This document shows positions 26,340 through 40,000 of a stretch of 64,000 bases of DNA, one piece after another. Origin of the DNA: Polytrichum commune (lineage: Eukaryota; Streptophyta; Polytrichopsida; Polytrichales; Polytrichaceae); contig OX485806.1 in assembly GCA_950295325.1 (NCBI GenBank), positions 19,096,001-19,160,000 on the forward strand. Reading direction: 5' to 3'. The translations under genes were made by a program, and so were the position numbers. The stretch's first letter is position 1; each line of letters opens with the position of its first letter. The notes under the pieces were generated by a model. The model saw only the letters and a list, made by a program, of their open reading frames with translations, ran no database searches and was not told the DNA's origin.

Positions 26340-27960
26340 TGGTTTTTCAACCTTGTAGTTGAGCAATATTATTATTGTTTTCTTACCACCTAATATTACA
26401 AGTGCGGTACAACCCTTGTACAGGGAATAATTTCTTCATCCAAAGTTTAGTGTAAGAAGAAGCTTTTGGAATGGGTCTCAATCAATTTCATTCTTATACT
26501 ATTCACCATGACTTGAGGAAACTAATGCCTAATGAAACACATGTTATTATGTGGTGCTCTCAAGTGTGGATAGAGATGAATCTCTCAAATCATACCACGG
26601 GGAGGTCACTTAGTGCATTTTAAAAACGACGTGCGGCATAATATAGGGAGGATTAAAATCATTTGACATAAAAATTATAAAAGAATTCCAAATAATGAAG
26701 GGTCCATTAAAAGTACATAAGCCCATTACAAGTAAAATAGATAGGTATAAAATATGGACCATTCCCTTTTAGTAAAAATAATATAGGGGCTGAAAATAAG
26801 GATCTTAGGATGTATGTTTAGTAGAATCAATTTCGTACGCATGCCTCACGAGGGATGGATGAAAAATTACTCATCATTCACCCAAAAATGGATGAAATTG
26901 GAAGCCTAACTCTATGCCCGACTTCTCTTGGTGGTTTTTCTCCCCTTCTCTTTTGAAACTCTTCAACCCGATTGTAGGGCGCCCATTTGTGCACAACATT
27001 TGAGCCTCACCGTTGTGTTTAGGGTTTATGGAGCGGGTGTTGTGTTTGTGAACACACACACAATCTTGTTGTGTTTGTAAACACACACTCAATCATGTTG
27101 TGTTCCATCCTAAGTCTTCTTTTTGTATTTTCACTTTAAGTTTTTGTACTTGGTTTTTGCAATGGTACGTAATTTTTATATTTTTTTGTTGCCATGCTTT
27201 TCCTATCACTTTTGCATTGCATACATTCTTAAATTCAGTTTTTTTAATTAAAAGGAATATAGACTACAAAAAAATTCAATGACATGGGCATTATAAGTAA
27301 TGGTAGGGTACAAAAAAATAGGCCATTTTAGAATATTATGTAATTATAGGGAGCTTTTAATTCGTGCCTTGGAGGTAAATAGCCCCTAAACAAATACCCC
27401 TCCGCCGCGTGTGGTACACAAAAATCCTACTGAGTGACCTCCCCGTGAATCATACGAAACAATTAGAGGATGTCCATGATTTTACCTAGAGACTGGAGTG
27501 CCGATTTTTTCCGTGGATGATGAACATGAGAAATTGAGAATGAAAGAAACAACAAATGAATTGGCAAGTCTCATTTCCCCTTTGAATCTTGAAAGCATAA
27601 AAATGCTTATTGAAGAATATGTGCAATTGGTAGGAGAAGAAATTGTTGATGCAGGTTGTAGCATGGTTGAGTTGGTGGATATGGCATGAGATAGAGAAAT
27701 CAATTTGGGTTTAGATTGGATGAAGAGTCAATGAAGGGAATTGATGTGGACGACCAGCCAACACCAATAGTGAAGCTTCCTCAAGCCCGTGAGTATGCCA
27801 ATTACTATCAACTTTTGCAAGGGAGCATCCTACGGAGTTTTCAGCTATAGGTGTCATGAACATGCAATCTTTTATGAATAAATTGAACAAGATTCCAATT
27901 TCCAACATCAACAAACATCATCAAAAAAACAACGAATTCTTACTTTATTAATGTGTGTAT
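26340..27960 (+). pseudogene. pogo/Tigger-like transposase remnant, split by a later insertion
   Basis: From about 26359 the plus strand reads LSNIIIVFLPPNITSAVQPL, the hallmark end of the DDE_1 (pogo/Tigger/CENP-B) transposase domain. Stops and frameshifts follow. After the insertion at 26596-27447 the acidic C-terminal region resumes (LIEEYVQLVGEEIVDAG), and a final frame near 27920 gives KKTTNSYF, like the PCNA-binding tail of pogo-type transposases. The N-terminal DNA-binding part is absent. It is non-functional. Confidence 0.7.
26596..27447. mobile_element. Non-autonomous DNA transposon (852 bp) with 8-bp target duplication
   Basis: The ends are inverted repeats: CACGGGGAGGTCACTTAGT on the left against the complement of ACTGAGTGACCTCCCCGTG on the right, with weaker similarity continuing inward. 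It is flanked by a perfect direct repeat AATCATAC at 26588-26595 and 27448-27455. No transposase is encoded. An 8-bp duplication fits the hAT superfamily best, though other superfamilies also make 8 bp. The intact duplication suggests a fairly recent insertion. Confidence 0.88.
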
Positions 27961-29107
27961 GGTGAAGACACCATCACGGGACTATATCCTTTTTTAACTC
28001 CATATTTCTTTAATAAAAATGTTCTTTGATCCTTGTGTACATTCGTTGTGTATACAAAATGACATTTTACATTGAAATATGCCATGTTCTTGAAAAACCT
28101 CGATAGGACGACATTTGTGGTTAAAATGTCATATTATGCAAAATACAACATTCACATAATATGACTTTTTTGTGCAACCAAACATGTCATATTAAAGGCA
28201 GAGAACAACATATTGGATTGATTAACCAATATATTCTAATATTATATTATATTTTTCTCAAGGCAGGCTGCCAAGTTGATTGGGAAGTCAACCAATCTAC
28301 TCATATGGAGCAATGAGATTCATCAATATTTTCCCCTATAGCACGGGAACGTCACTAGCTATATATTTTTATAAACCACGTGTAGTCATGGCTAATTAAA
28401 GATTATTTTAAATATAAATTTCTTGAATAATTGGCACTTATTAGTAGATAAAATGGTATTGAGGTATTTTTCAAGACCCCCATAAGTAAATATATTATAC
28501 ACCATGAACCTATTTTATAGACTTAATTTTATTTGTGAACTGTACTATTTATCAAATTCTTTAAATATTGATATAAATTGACGTTGTTTTGTAACAAAAC
28601 AACAACAATACATTAATAAAACTTTCAACTAATATGCAACCTTTCATTACATGGGTCCTTTAAATTCATGAGGACAATTTGGAGGAGATACGGTATACTT
28701 GCTATTTGATCTTTGAGTCACACTCTTGGAAGAATGCAAGTGACACAATAACAATTGGTAGAAACAATAGATTGTGGGACTTGGACATTCATTCCCATTA
28801 ACTATCGTCCTCATGGTTGTGTTGAACAATAACTTGTTTTCCTAATTGTTTTGGAAAGAGAGAATTGTAATTTGATGAATGTTGATGTTGGAGGATTCTA
28901 TGGTTGGGTTATGTGGACCAACGTGGTTACATAGAGCTTCTACTTGAAAGTGAAAGTGAGTTACTTCATGTGTCGTGTATTTTGGTAAGTGAGATTCCGG
29001 CACATGCATGTCCCATTTCCTTCTTCCTTTTGGGGTCGGTTGTCCAACTTTCTCCTAGATGCCAAATATCTTGACCCAACTTTCTAGTTAATGAAACATC
29101 ACCTTTT
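27961..29107. other. AT-rich spacer with a hairpin
   Basis: No gene was found. A foldback GTCATATTATG...CATAATATGAC lies at about 28129-28164, perhaps part of a small MITE starting near 28045. Confidence 0.4.
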
Positions 29108-30600
29108 TTGTCTTCAAAAATCTCAGAAAGACTACCAGGCTACCAAAACATACTTAGAGCCGAACTCAATGCAATTCTCATTGCCGTTAAAAATATACAA
29201 CTCACTAAAATAGACACACACATATTTACATATAGCCTTAACAGCATATATCTAATTAGCAACCACATCCACCGCCCAACATCACAACACCACCACCCAG
29301 ACAAATTACTCATAGCAGCAATAGTACGACATATATACTGGACCCCACACAAAATACACATACATAAAGTACGGGCTCATACAGGCATCACCGGAAATGA
29401 AATAGCAGATGCACTAGCAAACGAAGGAACTACCAAAGAAAAACCGAATACCACCCCACGTATACACACTGCCCACTCGACCCCATACTGGCTAGCAAGC
29501 TGCCCAACAGCCACACACGACGGAGCCATCCGTAACTTACGTACATTCATAACCAAAGAACACGAAACAAATGAAGCAGGACTAGCCAAACATAAATTCC
29601 CATACGTAGACAAATGGCTATCCAATACCCAAATAAACCAAAAACTCTCCAACCATTTTTGGCAAGACGAGAAAATCCCGGATACCCAAATCATCCAAAC
29701 ACTCAAATTCAGATACGCCCAATATATGGGTAACCACAAGAAAAACATATTTTGGCCTATCACACACCCAAACCCCAATTGCACGCTATGCCATAAAAAT
29801 GAACGTGACACATGGCCTCACCTACTATCCACATGTGAGCACCCATTCCTTAAAGGACTTAGAATTGCACGACACAACAAAGCAGTACATCTCATCGCCC
29901 AAACATTACAAGCCAACAAAAATACCAGATTCTTTACACTAACAAACACAGGTCACTTTAATAACCAACCACAAGAACAAACAGTACCGGAATGGCTGCT
30001 CCAATGCACTTGCCACCCAAACCCATGCCAATGCCTCGCCAAACTAAGACCGGACATCCTATGCATACTCGGAGCACCAAAACAAATACAACCACCTATA
30101 TCACCCTCTCCCGAACATACGATCCAATTCATTGAATTCACATACTGCCATGATAGATTCCCAGAACAAGCCATCACACACAAACATGCCAAATATGACC
30201 CACTAAATAACATCATCCAAAACAACGGTTGGAAAACCAACCCCCTCATAACCATCACGGCAGGAGTAAGAGGAGCCATACACGAACACTCCATTGAAAA
30301 TCTCACAAAAATAAACATCCCAAAATCAAATATCAAAAAATTGATGAAAGAAATACACCAAAACGCCATCAAATACCTTACCTACTTAGTACTAAATAAA
30401 AGAAAACTAGACAACAAACAACAACCCGTACCCCCTCCTAATTAAAGATAGCTTGTTGTATTAAAACCCTAGAGCCCACCTCCCCACAGGAGGCATAAAA
30501 CCATACACTGCATCACGGAATACCGTGATCAGTGCATGGCTAACGGGCTCGCATTCACGCTGGTATCATATACTAGCGTTACTTTTTCTTTTTCTTTTCT
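29108..30600 (+). mobile_element. 5'-truncated LINE retrotransposon: RNase H and zinc-knuckle 3' end of ORF2
   Basis: The frame 29108-30445 (445 aa) is uninterrupted. The N-terminal part is a type I RNase H domain: AELNAIL holds the catalytic Glu, and KVRAHTGITGNEIADALA holds the last catalytic Asp. The first Asp strand is lost by truncation. The expected TDS is TYS (codon 29231-29233), so a second Asp is gone and activity is unlikely. Then come a CTLCHK...HLLSTCEHP zinc motif (zf-RVT type) and a CTCHPNPCQC cluster. The reverse transcriptase is absent, as in typical 5'-truncated insertions. The coding strand is A/C-rich and poor in G. Three hairpins follow the stop, at 30479-30493, 30512-30529 and 30557-30579, then a (TTTTC)n tail instead of poly(A). 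Confidence 0.8.
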
Positions 30601-30879
30601 TTTCTTCAAGGGGTGGACAATATTAGGATAGTGCAAGTTATGGAATCTTGAAATAGTCACGTTTGTCTAGTGCTGCCATATTATTAGCCATCTTCTTTGA
30701 GACCTTAGTAATAGGAAAATAACATATTTCACCTTCATAGACACACAATCAAGCGATATGGATAAATTAGTGTTAAGGAATCTCCAACTGACACTTTAAA
30801 AATGTTCTCTTAATTATTGGTTTTTCATTTTTTTTGGGAGAACTAAGTCATGTATAATTATCCGACATGCAAAGCTCGA
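30601..30879. other. Spacer between LINE tail and pogo remnant
   Basis: Short AT-rich stretch with no supported feature. Confidence 0.4.
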
Positions 30880-31480
30880 CAACAATGGTGCATGACATTT
30901 AGCATCACCAAGCTTTACTGTAGGTGGAGCAACATCATCCACATCTACTTATGTAGATCAACATTAAGATCAAAGTCTTGTACATAATCGATTCCCAAAG
31001 CAACATCCACCAACTCATCAGTACTCAATTCTAGCTCAATAATCTTTAGTCCTTCCATCTGAATGTAAGTCTCAATTGACATCTCATCATCACCCAATCG
31101 CTTTGCTTTGAAATCAGAGCACCAAGTTCATCTTATTATTCTTTCATTCTATTCTTCTCCCTTTCATCAACTAGGGCAAAACAACATTCCATGTTGCGGG
31201 TACTATACATGCCATCCTCCAACAGTTCATGACTATTTGTGCATTCAACTCACTCCATATTTCATAACTCCACATGATATCATGTCTAATGTTGGGCACC
31301 ATCTTCCTTAAGTCCTTTAATATAACGTCATCATACTGTGATAAAGTCCATTGCAAAAGTTTCTTCTTGTAGTGAATTTTAAAAGATGTTATTATACCTT
31401 GATCCAAAGGTTGAACTACGCTTGTAACATTGGGAGGAAGGAATATCAAAGCCATGTTGCTCAATTCAAGGGTTGGAAAA
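30880..31480 (-). pseudogene. pogo/Tigger-like transposase remnant
   Basis: The minus strand reads LSNMALIFLPPNVTSVVQPL, then DQGIITSFKIHYKKKLLQW, which is diagnostic of the DDE_1 transposase C-terminus. Further down, near 31070-30960, an acidic stretch (STDELVDVALGID) continues the family's tail after stops. It is head-to-head with the DUF7869-like copy 2, whose similarity begins about 20 bp away. It belongs to the same family as the remnant at 26340. Confidence 0.75.
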
Positions 31481-31499
31481 CCACGCGAATATACAGGCA

Positions 31500-33420
31500 T
31501 GAAATGGAAAAAACATATTGTTGGGCGTAAACGCAGTTGGCGAGAAGGCTGGGTTGGACCCAATTTCGTTGTCAAAATTGAGTGCAATAAAAAATCAAAC
31601 TTTAGCGAATACATCACAAAAAGACAAGGCAACAAATTTGCATGTTGTTCCAAATGCGAGAAGTTGAAATGCCTTCAAGATGCACACACGATGGGGACAT
31701 AATCCTATGCAGCACATCAAATAAACTATTTCAAGTATGTGAACATGCAACACGCACACCATAATGATTACTACACAAATCGAGCTTTGTCCATCTCTAG
31801 GCCCTTGAAGGTCCTTACAATCATCCATGACAAAATGGACCATGCCAAAACAGCCTCACCATGTTTTGTAAATCGAATAAAAGCCACGGATGGCTTTTCT
31901 AAGCTACATGTATCGGTTACAGGTGAATTTGAAAACAATTGCATTGCATTACCTAAACACAATTTTGTGCTTCTAGGGTTGTACTTGGGGCCATGGATGT
32001 ACACCATGTGAATTTATTTTTTATAGTTGAATATTAAACCGTTGGGTTGGCATTGCATGAATGATTATACATGGACATGGTGATGTCAAGTCTGCTCATT
32101 ACGCTCTCGATTTGTATCCGGCGGATTCAAACCACACGATAGGGTCATTTGCAAAGTTTTTACGTGATTTGGAGAAACCTCCGTCTTATTCTTCAAGATT
32201 GTTATTTGAAAACTCAGGGTCAACACCTCTATATGAAGCTGTCTTGGATGGAAAAGATGTATGCATGCACTCGTTGCCGGAGCCACCAAGTGAAGATGTG
32301 ATTGCCACGAATTTGCCCCCAACTATGCGTGTACAATTGGATAATTGTACCAAGGACAATAAAAGTAGATATGTTTTTGCATATTGGTCGTTGTTGGTTG
32401 CGAGAGGCATTTTTAAGGAAGTGTTTTTGTCATTTTTGTTGGTAGGACACACGCACGATAATATTGATGCATCTTTTGGGCGGTGGAGCATGAAGTTGCG
32501 AGAAGATGATTTTCCAACAATCCCATTGTTGATGAAGTTGTACATGAATTTGGAGAACGTCCCCATATGATTGAGGAGGTTCCCGACTTCAAGGCATTTA
32601 TAGAACCGTATATTCGAAGTGGAGCTCACCGATTGATCGGGCATACGAAAGCACAACAATTTCGGTTCTACATGCATGACGATGGTGTCCCCACCATGCA
32701 ATACAAGTTGTTGTGCACGACACAAGACTTGAGCCCACCGGAGGGTCTCCTTGTATGGCACGTTGATAGGGAGAGAATGACGATGTAGCCAGACGGAGAG
32801 CCCAAGCCTTGCAAACCAATACCCATGAAGAATTTGGAGGATATTGTTAAAGGCATATCAGGCTTCATACAATATTGGGAGAGTTTGAGGGTAGCGGATG
32901 TTGGTGCATCGTGTTGGCTTCGTTACGGAAGTTGGATACAGTATTGGACACGTGTTCGTGGCGCCTTGGCAAACCTTCACCAAGATACACCCCTTACTTT
33001 GAGGTATGGGTTTTGGCCACAAACACGTGTCAATGTACAAGCTTCGGAAGCTAGTCTTTTGGGAAATGGAGAGGTTCGAGAGGAGTTTGATGTAGACGAC
33101 CATTACGTCGGGCCTACTAGTAGTCGTCCCCCACCATCTTTCCGCATTGCAGTGGATTGTCATGAAGGCTATATACTTATTTTGCGTCCTGAAGATGAGA
33201 CATATGCAAAGCCAGTGTGGGTGGTAAGAGTTTTGTCCAAATCAAATTTTGTAATTTCCAGCCCTCATTTTCGGCAAATTGAGGTGGAGTACTACCGACC
33301 GATGGCACATATTAGTCATATGTGTGCTCCGCAAAATAAAAGTAGAGTGTGGGTTGAACTTAGGAACGCTCCAACTCCATTGGGATTGGATGAATATCCA
33401 TATACATTATTTCATAACAA
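31500..33420 (+). mobile_element. DUF7869-like transposon protein, copy 2 (decayed)
   Basis: It aligns with 14035-16000 of copy 1 along its whole length: CCSKCEKLK, the TIIHDKMDHAKTA stretch, HGHGDVKSAHYALDLYP, LDNCTKDNKSRYVF, SFLLVGHTHDNIDASFGR, and the C-terminal DDHYVGPTSSRPPPSFR region. The N-terminal third is missing. Frameshifts and stops occur near 31700, 32010-32050, 32570 and 32786. The acceptor of the intron seen in copy 1 is not conserved. It supplies the sense codons missing in copy 1. Confidence 0.7.
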
Positions 33421-36400
33421 ATGTGATTATTATTTTATTATTTTGTTTGGGACTAAATTGTTGGGTTGAATGGATATGCATTTTTTGCACAACGCTTCCA
33501 AGGTCGTAGTATCTATATTTTACAGAACATGCTAATAATAACCATTATACTATATGATTTCTTTCGTAAGGTTCGTTTCAAGTGCTCTACCCTTGTGGTT
33601 CTATTGGTGAAGCTAGTTTCAAGTGCTCTACCCAATGTGTTTATATCGCCAACCATTGATTTTGGGATATTACAGTGATAATATATTTGAGATTGTTGAC
33701 AATATAATTTCGGCCGAATTCACGTTGTTGTGGTCCATATATTAATTTGAGACAAGAGAAAGTCCCAAATTAACGAATATAGTGTTCTAACAAGGTTAGG
33801 CTGTAACGGAATTTAGAGAATATACGAATATACCTCAAATCAACAAAGAAAAACCGAAAGATGTCAACACGTAACTGGTTGGACTTAGAAACAACACTTA
33901 AGATCTCGACTGATTATGCCCAAAAAACCTCTGCAGACATTGATCCAAACTTGGTCACTCTGGGTTACTGATCTTTTGGACATCCTCTCCTGTTCTTACT
34001 CGATGTTCGCCGACATTGTAAGTTACTATTATTGGGTTTGAGGGAGACGTAATTTACAGACTCGAATATGATAAGTTTCATATCTTGCTGAATTCCGGAT
34101 AACGTTATTAAGCCCACGTGTGCGGGACCCCTTCCCAAGGAATACTGGGTCAGTTTCAAGAATAACGGGCCACTCCTCACCGAATTAAGGCTAAAAATCC
34201 TGGAATCTTACCTAATTGCTAGTAGCTTTCATGTTCTTATCAACTACTAGAAAGCGAATACCTATTGGTCCGAGTGTATTTGGCAACCATCTTGTGAACG
34301 TAACTAGAGTAGTAGTTATTCATTTGCGTATAGCAAAGTGCGGAATTGATTGGCTTTGAAATGTGTGGAGAAATTGGTGCGAATTATACCAACTTGCCAT
34401 TGGCATGGAACCGGGTGGGCTCAAACGCGGATGCATGGTATCTTGGCAACATGATTTCCGTGATTCTAATTAATACACCGACCCCATTGAAAGTAGCAAT
34501 CTCCCCTCAAGAGTGTTGGAGTTCTCATAGAGGCATCATGGAGTGCTAGTGGAATGGTAGTGATGGTGGGCACGGACGTGGACCTCAAAGGGTGAAGGTA
34601 GTATTGACGCCTTTGTATTTGATGGGATGATGGTGAAAACTAGGTTCTGAGTAAATTTAAACCTATCCCAAACTCATGCTTGTATTTTGGACATTATGAA
34701 ATACAACACAAGTTTTGCTGGTGGACCTTGTGATAGAAGTGACAGAAACCAATTGCTGATGTCGAGTGCATCTCTTGTGTAAACACATTGTTGTTGCATT
34801 ATAGTGTGTTATTTATAAGATATGCAAATTTAAAGGGATCATTGTTTCAACGCATTCAAGCTTCTCAAAGTATTCTTAATAAATGTCCGTGTTTTTAATT
34901 TCTTTCTATTTCGACATGTTTTATCTCTCTTTTATAGATATGGCAGTCTGTTTTATTTTATTCTTGTTATGTTTCTTAACTAGTACGAGCATGTGCCATC
35001 CGGGCCCTTTGCACTCATGCATAACAACACACCACTTTATCATGGTCCCCCTACCATTTTAGAATGGTGGGGAACGGCGGGGCAATAGCCTCACCACCAC
35101 CACCACCATCACGTTGTCCATTGTATGTAGATGTTTCACATTTCATGTAGAATTTTTGTTGGTTGTTGAATCATTTGGGTTGTTTTCTATGGTAAGAGCA
35201 GGTGGTCCAATCTCTTTCAAGCACGTCTCATTACTAACTATTACAGGCTCGTTAGGGGTTTGGGGTGAAAAAGGGGGAGATGTATAATTATACACACAGG
35301 TGCCACAGGACAAGATAACATGGATCCAAGCTAGTAGATTACAAGGCAGAGCTGAGAACGGTTGCAGCTTCAATGGATTCAGAAAGTTCATTCCAGAGTG
35401 GCATCTGCATTTTCACTTTCCAAATGCCATGATTTTGAATGTCATAGTTCAATCTTGCCCAACATAAGAATCAATCTCAGTTCCTCCAGGCTTGCATAGC
35501 TTTTGTCAACAATTTGGGCTACAAAAAGCAGAAGAATTTCATCACCATGAACGCTGATCCCACAACCCCCCACCCATTACACACACATGACAAAGTACTC
35601 GCTTCGTCACAAGCTTATTAACCAACAATCAGGTAGTCCAGATTAAGTTTGCAATGAATGAGGGTCAGGGAGCCAGATTAAGTTTGCTATGGGTAAGGTA
35701 ATGGCTGCGCAAACGCAAGGCCCACTGCCACAAATTATGACGTGTATGCCTCCCAAGGGAAGATACTAGAGTCACCCGGCCTGAAGTGCAAATGGGGCAG
35801 GCTCGACGAGGCCATCCACATTTAGGATCATGAATTCACCCCGCGCAGGTAAGTGAGTTCATTTGTCGACTGGAGCACTATTGTACCTGAGATCTTCAAT
35901 CAGGCTTTTGCAAAGAATGTGGATTTCTCTACACAGGAAGCTTAGGATTCCTGTGTAGAGCCAGGAGGATCTCAAACTTGGGTTGGGACGATCTCCTAGC
36001 TGCATCATACGACTTTTCATAACCTACATATTTGATTTTGCTCTGGTGAGTGAAATCCCTTCTGTAGACAATGACACAGCTTCTGCTGTGGAAGTCGAAT
36101 CGCGAGAAGTCACGGTTGTCAGTTTCTGCTCACTATGGGTTGAAATCATGTTGGGGGGATATCTGGACCTCCTGGTGATGAAAATCCATCCTTGAGCTCC
36201 TCGTGTACCAAGAGTTTGAAATCAAAGCCAATAACTCATCATCAGCATGAGGGTAGCAAGGATGGGACAATACACTTCAAACAAATCATTTGGTACTAAG
36301 CTTATACACCTCCAGAAAAGGCTGTAATAACCGACGTTTTCTCAAATGACATTATTCCGGCCTTGGGCAGATCAACCTTGGAGTTCCCATGGGATCTGAG

Positions 36401-37005
36401 TTAAGGCCTTAGGTTTAAGCCACCCCTCCACAATGGCAACCGATGAGCACAGAACGGAACACTCAAACTAGTGCATTGGTGCTACATCATAGTGTATCTA
36501 AAACCAGTAGAATGTGCTTCTACATCCCATTATCAGAACACAAAGCTGGGGAAAATCAATGGATATCGCAACCTTGTCAAAACACCAGAACTTGGATCTC
36601 AACATGAAACTAAACCTCAAAGGGGGCATGATTCACTAACGAAATCAATTGTACATGACCTCTTTCACAAGAGACAATAGACGAGGTTGATGGAGGTGCT
36701 TAGCACCATGCTATTTAAAAGAGAGAAATGATGTCAATTGCAGGTTGGCACAAAAAAAGAAGTGCTACCAAGACTAAGTACACTAAGTGTAGGCATGTGC
36801 ATACAAATTAATGTCAAGGGCCATCCCTGCTCCGTCCGCTCAACATTCTGTGGTTGACAACTCACTGTTTGGAAGTTTGGAACGGGGATTACCAGTGCGA
36901 TCACCATTAAACCTTTCCACAATGTATAGTTGTTTTAATGTGACAGCAAAACCAAGACGTCTACACCTTAAAAAGGGGAAGGGGGAGAAAATCCCAGTTT
37001 CATCA
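33421..37005. other. Spacer with transposon-derived and dispersed repeat segments
   Basis: A short block at about 33745-33785 matches the 3' non-coding part of copy 1 (16470-16520). The segment 35690-35870 matches 20100-20310. A short stretch near 35190-35230 (GTCCAATCTCTTTCA) recurs near 55430. Short open frames (for example 33860-33970 and 35983-36195 on +) show no domain. The last few hundred bases are the 3' flank of the CRTISO-like gene. Confidence 0.5.
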
Positions 37006-40000
37006 CTAGAGCCCAATTGCGTCCAGGAGCTTCGTATGGTCTGAGAGGGAGGCGAGAGTATTAGCAGTAACAAGCCCACTGGCAGCCACTGCTGGAATCC
37101 CAATGCCCGGGAACGTCGAATCTCCACAGCAGTAAAGGCCGTCAATGGGAGTGGATGGCATTGGAAACATGCCCTTCCCAGCTCGGATGGCAGGACCGTA
37201 TGTGCCGCGTTTCCGCCTCAAATATCTCTCATGCGTGAGTGGTGTACCCACAAGTTTCACTTCACATTTCTCCCGTGCAAATCCAGGTCCAAGTGCTTTC
37301 TCCACAGCTTTCCACAGCACCTGATATAGGTCGTGGGCACATGTGAGTTAGACAAATGGGATCAAGGCCAAACTCCAGACAACCATAGTGTAGGATTTTG
37401 ATCGTTTCAGTGTTTCCCGCAAGAAGAGGAAGAGAAGACTAGAGGTCAATGAGAACACACAACTGATTCATTGAAATAAATTAGGATCAAGCCCAAACTC
37501 TAGAATATCATGTGTGGAATTTATCATGGTTTCAGTGTTGGCCCAAAGGAAAGGGAACAAAGCGCAGAGGCGAAGATTAGAGATCGGTCAGAACACAGCA
37601 ACTAATTCATTGCAATAAAAGTCGGTATTGAGGCCAAACTCCAGAATATCACACTCTGGAATTTATCATGGAATTTATCATCGTTTCAGTCTTGGCCGAA
37701 AGGAAAAGGAAGAAATTCAGGGAAAGAATTAAAAGATCAGCCAAAAGACAGAAACCGATCCATTGCAATAAAAGCTAAGATCAAGGCCAAACTCCAGAAA
37801 ACTAGTGTGAATTAACATGGTTTCAGTATTGGCCCAAAGGAAAAGGAGAAACAGCAAAGGAGAATATAAAAAATCGTTTGAACACAGCGACTGATTCATT
37901 GCAATAAAAGTTGGGAACGAACCAACACTCCAGAGAATCTTAGTGTGGAATTTATCATGATTTTAATGTTAGCCCACAGGGAAAGGAGAAGAAGCAGAGG
38001 AGATGATGAAACGAACCTCAGAGCGCTCAGCTTTCAGCTTCCGGTAGGCTGTACTTTTGCGGTCAAGGCCTGCCCAGATGTTGTAAGGCTCTGTGCCAGG
38101 TGTGTAGGCATGCAACACATGCTTGCCCGGAGGTGCCAGGGAAGGGTCAAGTACACTTGGGATGGAAATGAGGACCACATTTTGGGGAGAGTCCACCCCA
38201 AGTGCCCAGTCGTTCACCACAATGTAATGAATTTCAAGGTCTGCTGGCAAATCCTGCACACAAAATTGGGCAACAAACTTCATGTGATTGTAAAACACTA
38301 GGAAAATCAAATAATGATGTGTCAATCTAAAGCTATGGATATTATGTTGAAGCCGATTCCACATTACCAATGTTCTTTACAATAGAGATAAGAAAAAACA
38401 AACAAAACTCAAATTTAGAACCCCTCTTCATCCCAGACTCTGCAATCAAACCGCCCACAGAGAAGACCAGATATTCAGACCCCACATTGAAACTACATTT
38501 AGTATCACATCTTGCATTGAGGAGGAAATTTCCAGTACCTTGGCGTCGATTCCAAGGTGAAGATGCATGAAAGAATCGCACTGGGGTGTATCAGTAGCTC
38601 GCCTTTGCAGCTCCTCTGGGATGGCATCTACAGGGAGCATAGGCACTGTGTCCCATGTTGAAGCATTGCTGATCACCGCTTTACGAGCTCGAATAACCTG
38701 CACTGTCAGAATTTATTCAATAACTTGTCATACCACCATCTCCATCCAGTAGCTTCACAAGGAATTTGATGCAATAGCCTCTTCATATAGTCTTGGAACT
38801 ATGCACACTGAAATATGCGCACACATCATAATACACGTTTTCCATTCTCATATATTATTGCGGGCATGTTGTAATGTAAGGAGGCCAACATACTATGGTT
38901 ACCTAACATGCAAGCTAGACAACAGAGTTCTGCTGAGGCCAAGACGTGTATTTTCAATTGAATTGTGATTGACAAGAATCAGCAACACGCTTCACCTCTT
39001 CCACGTGCAAAAGCGGATCAGGTTGCCACCAGTGTTGGATTGGCATCACCTTTTTTGATACCACAAGGGAACATATAATGAGGATTCTACATTTTACATT
39101 ATACCAATAGGGTACAGGTTTTTTAAGGGTAATTTTGTTTGTGATACAATTAGGGACTCTATATCATCCAGAAATGTTCGTACCTAGGTGAATTTATCCT
39201 AGAACCAATATGGTATTTGGATGGCACTGACCCAAATAATGACTTGGGTATACAAAGATTCATTCATCTTTCTAATACCCACCAAGTACCAATAAACGAC
39301 CAGTATTACAATCTTCACCCCAATAGAGTAGGTTCTGTGATACCATTCTTGATATTGTGTACTGATACCACACATTCACCTACATACCGGTCCAATATTG
39401 GGTGCCACCTGCAATCATTTTCTAAACAAACCGATCCTACAATGGTTGAACTCCCACCTGACCATTTCGCAGCTTAACACCCACTGCCCGCCCTCCTTCA
39501 ACAAGGATGGAATCCACATGCGAGTTGAGCGCAAGACGGCCATTGTGTTTTCGCAAGCCACGCACAAGCGCATCAACAATAGCCCCAGTGCCGCCTCGCG
39601 GGTACTCCAGCACACACCCTGGTTTGTACCATTCTCCAAACATGTAGACCTATTCATGACCAGATTCATTAATTCCTTCAAATCATGCAGGTAGTTTCAG
39701 AACAAAGCAATTCTTTTTCCGACGAGCACCCACTTGACATCAATAAGAAAACAATTGTACAGAAGCTTAAACCCAAGGCTAACTCGGATCCCATGGGAAC
39801 TCCAGGAGAGAACCACCCAAAGCCAAAACAGTGCTTGAATGGGTGACCTTCCTAACACTTGATTGTCCAGGGCACATTACCTCTATGGCCCACCCGATGG
39901 AGGTATCCGGGTGAACCAAATATTTTCAACCAACCATATGTTAACTTAGGGGTTTACACTGAGGGGATAGGTGCAGGCCAGCCTGTCCGTGACCAATCAA

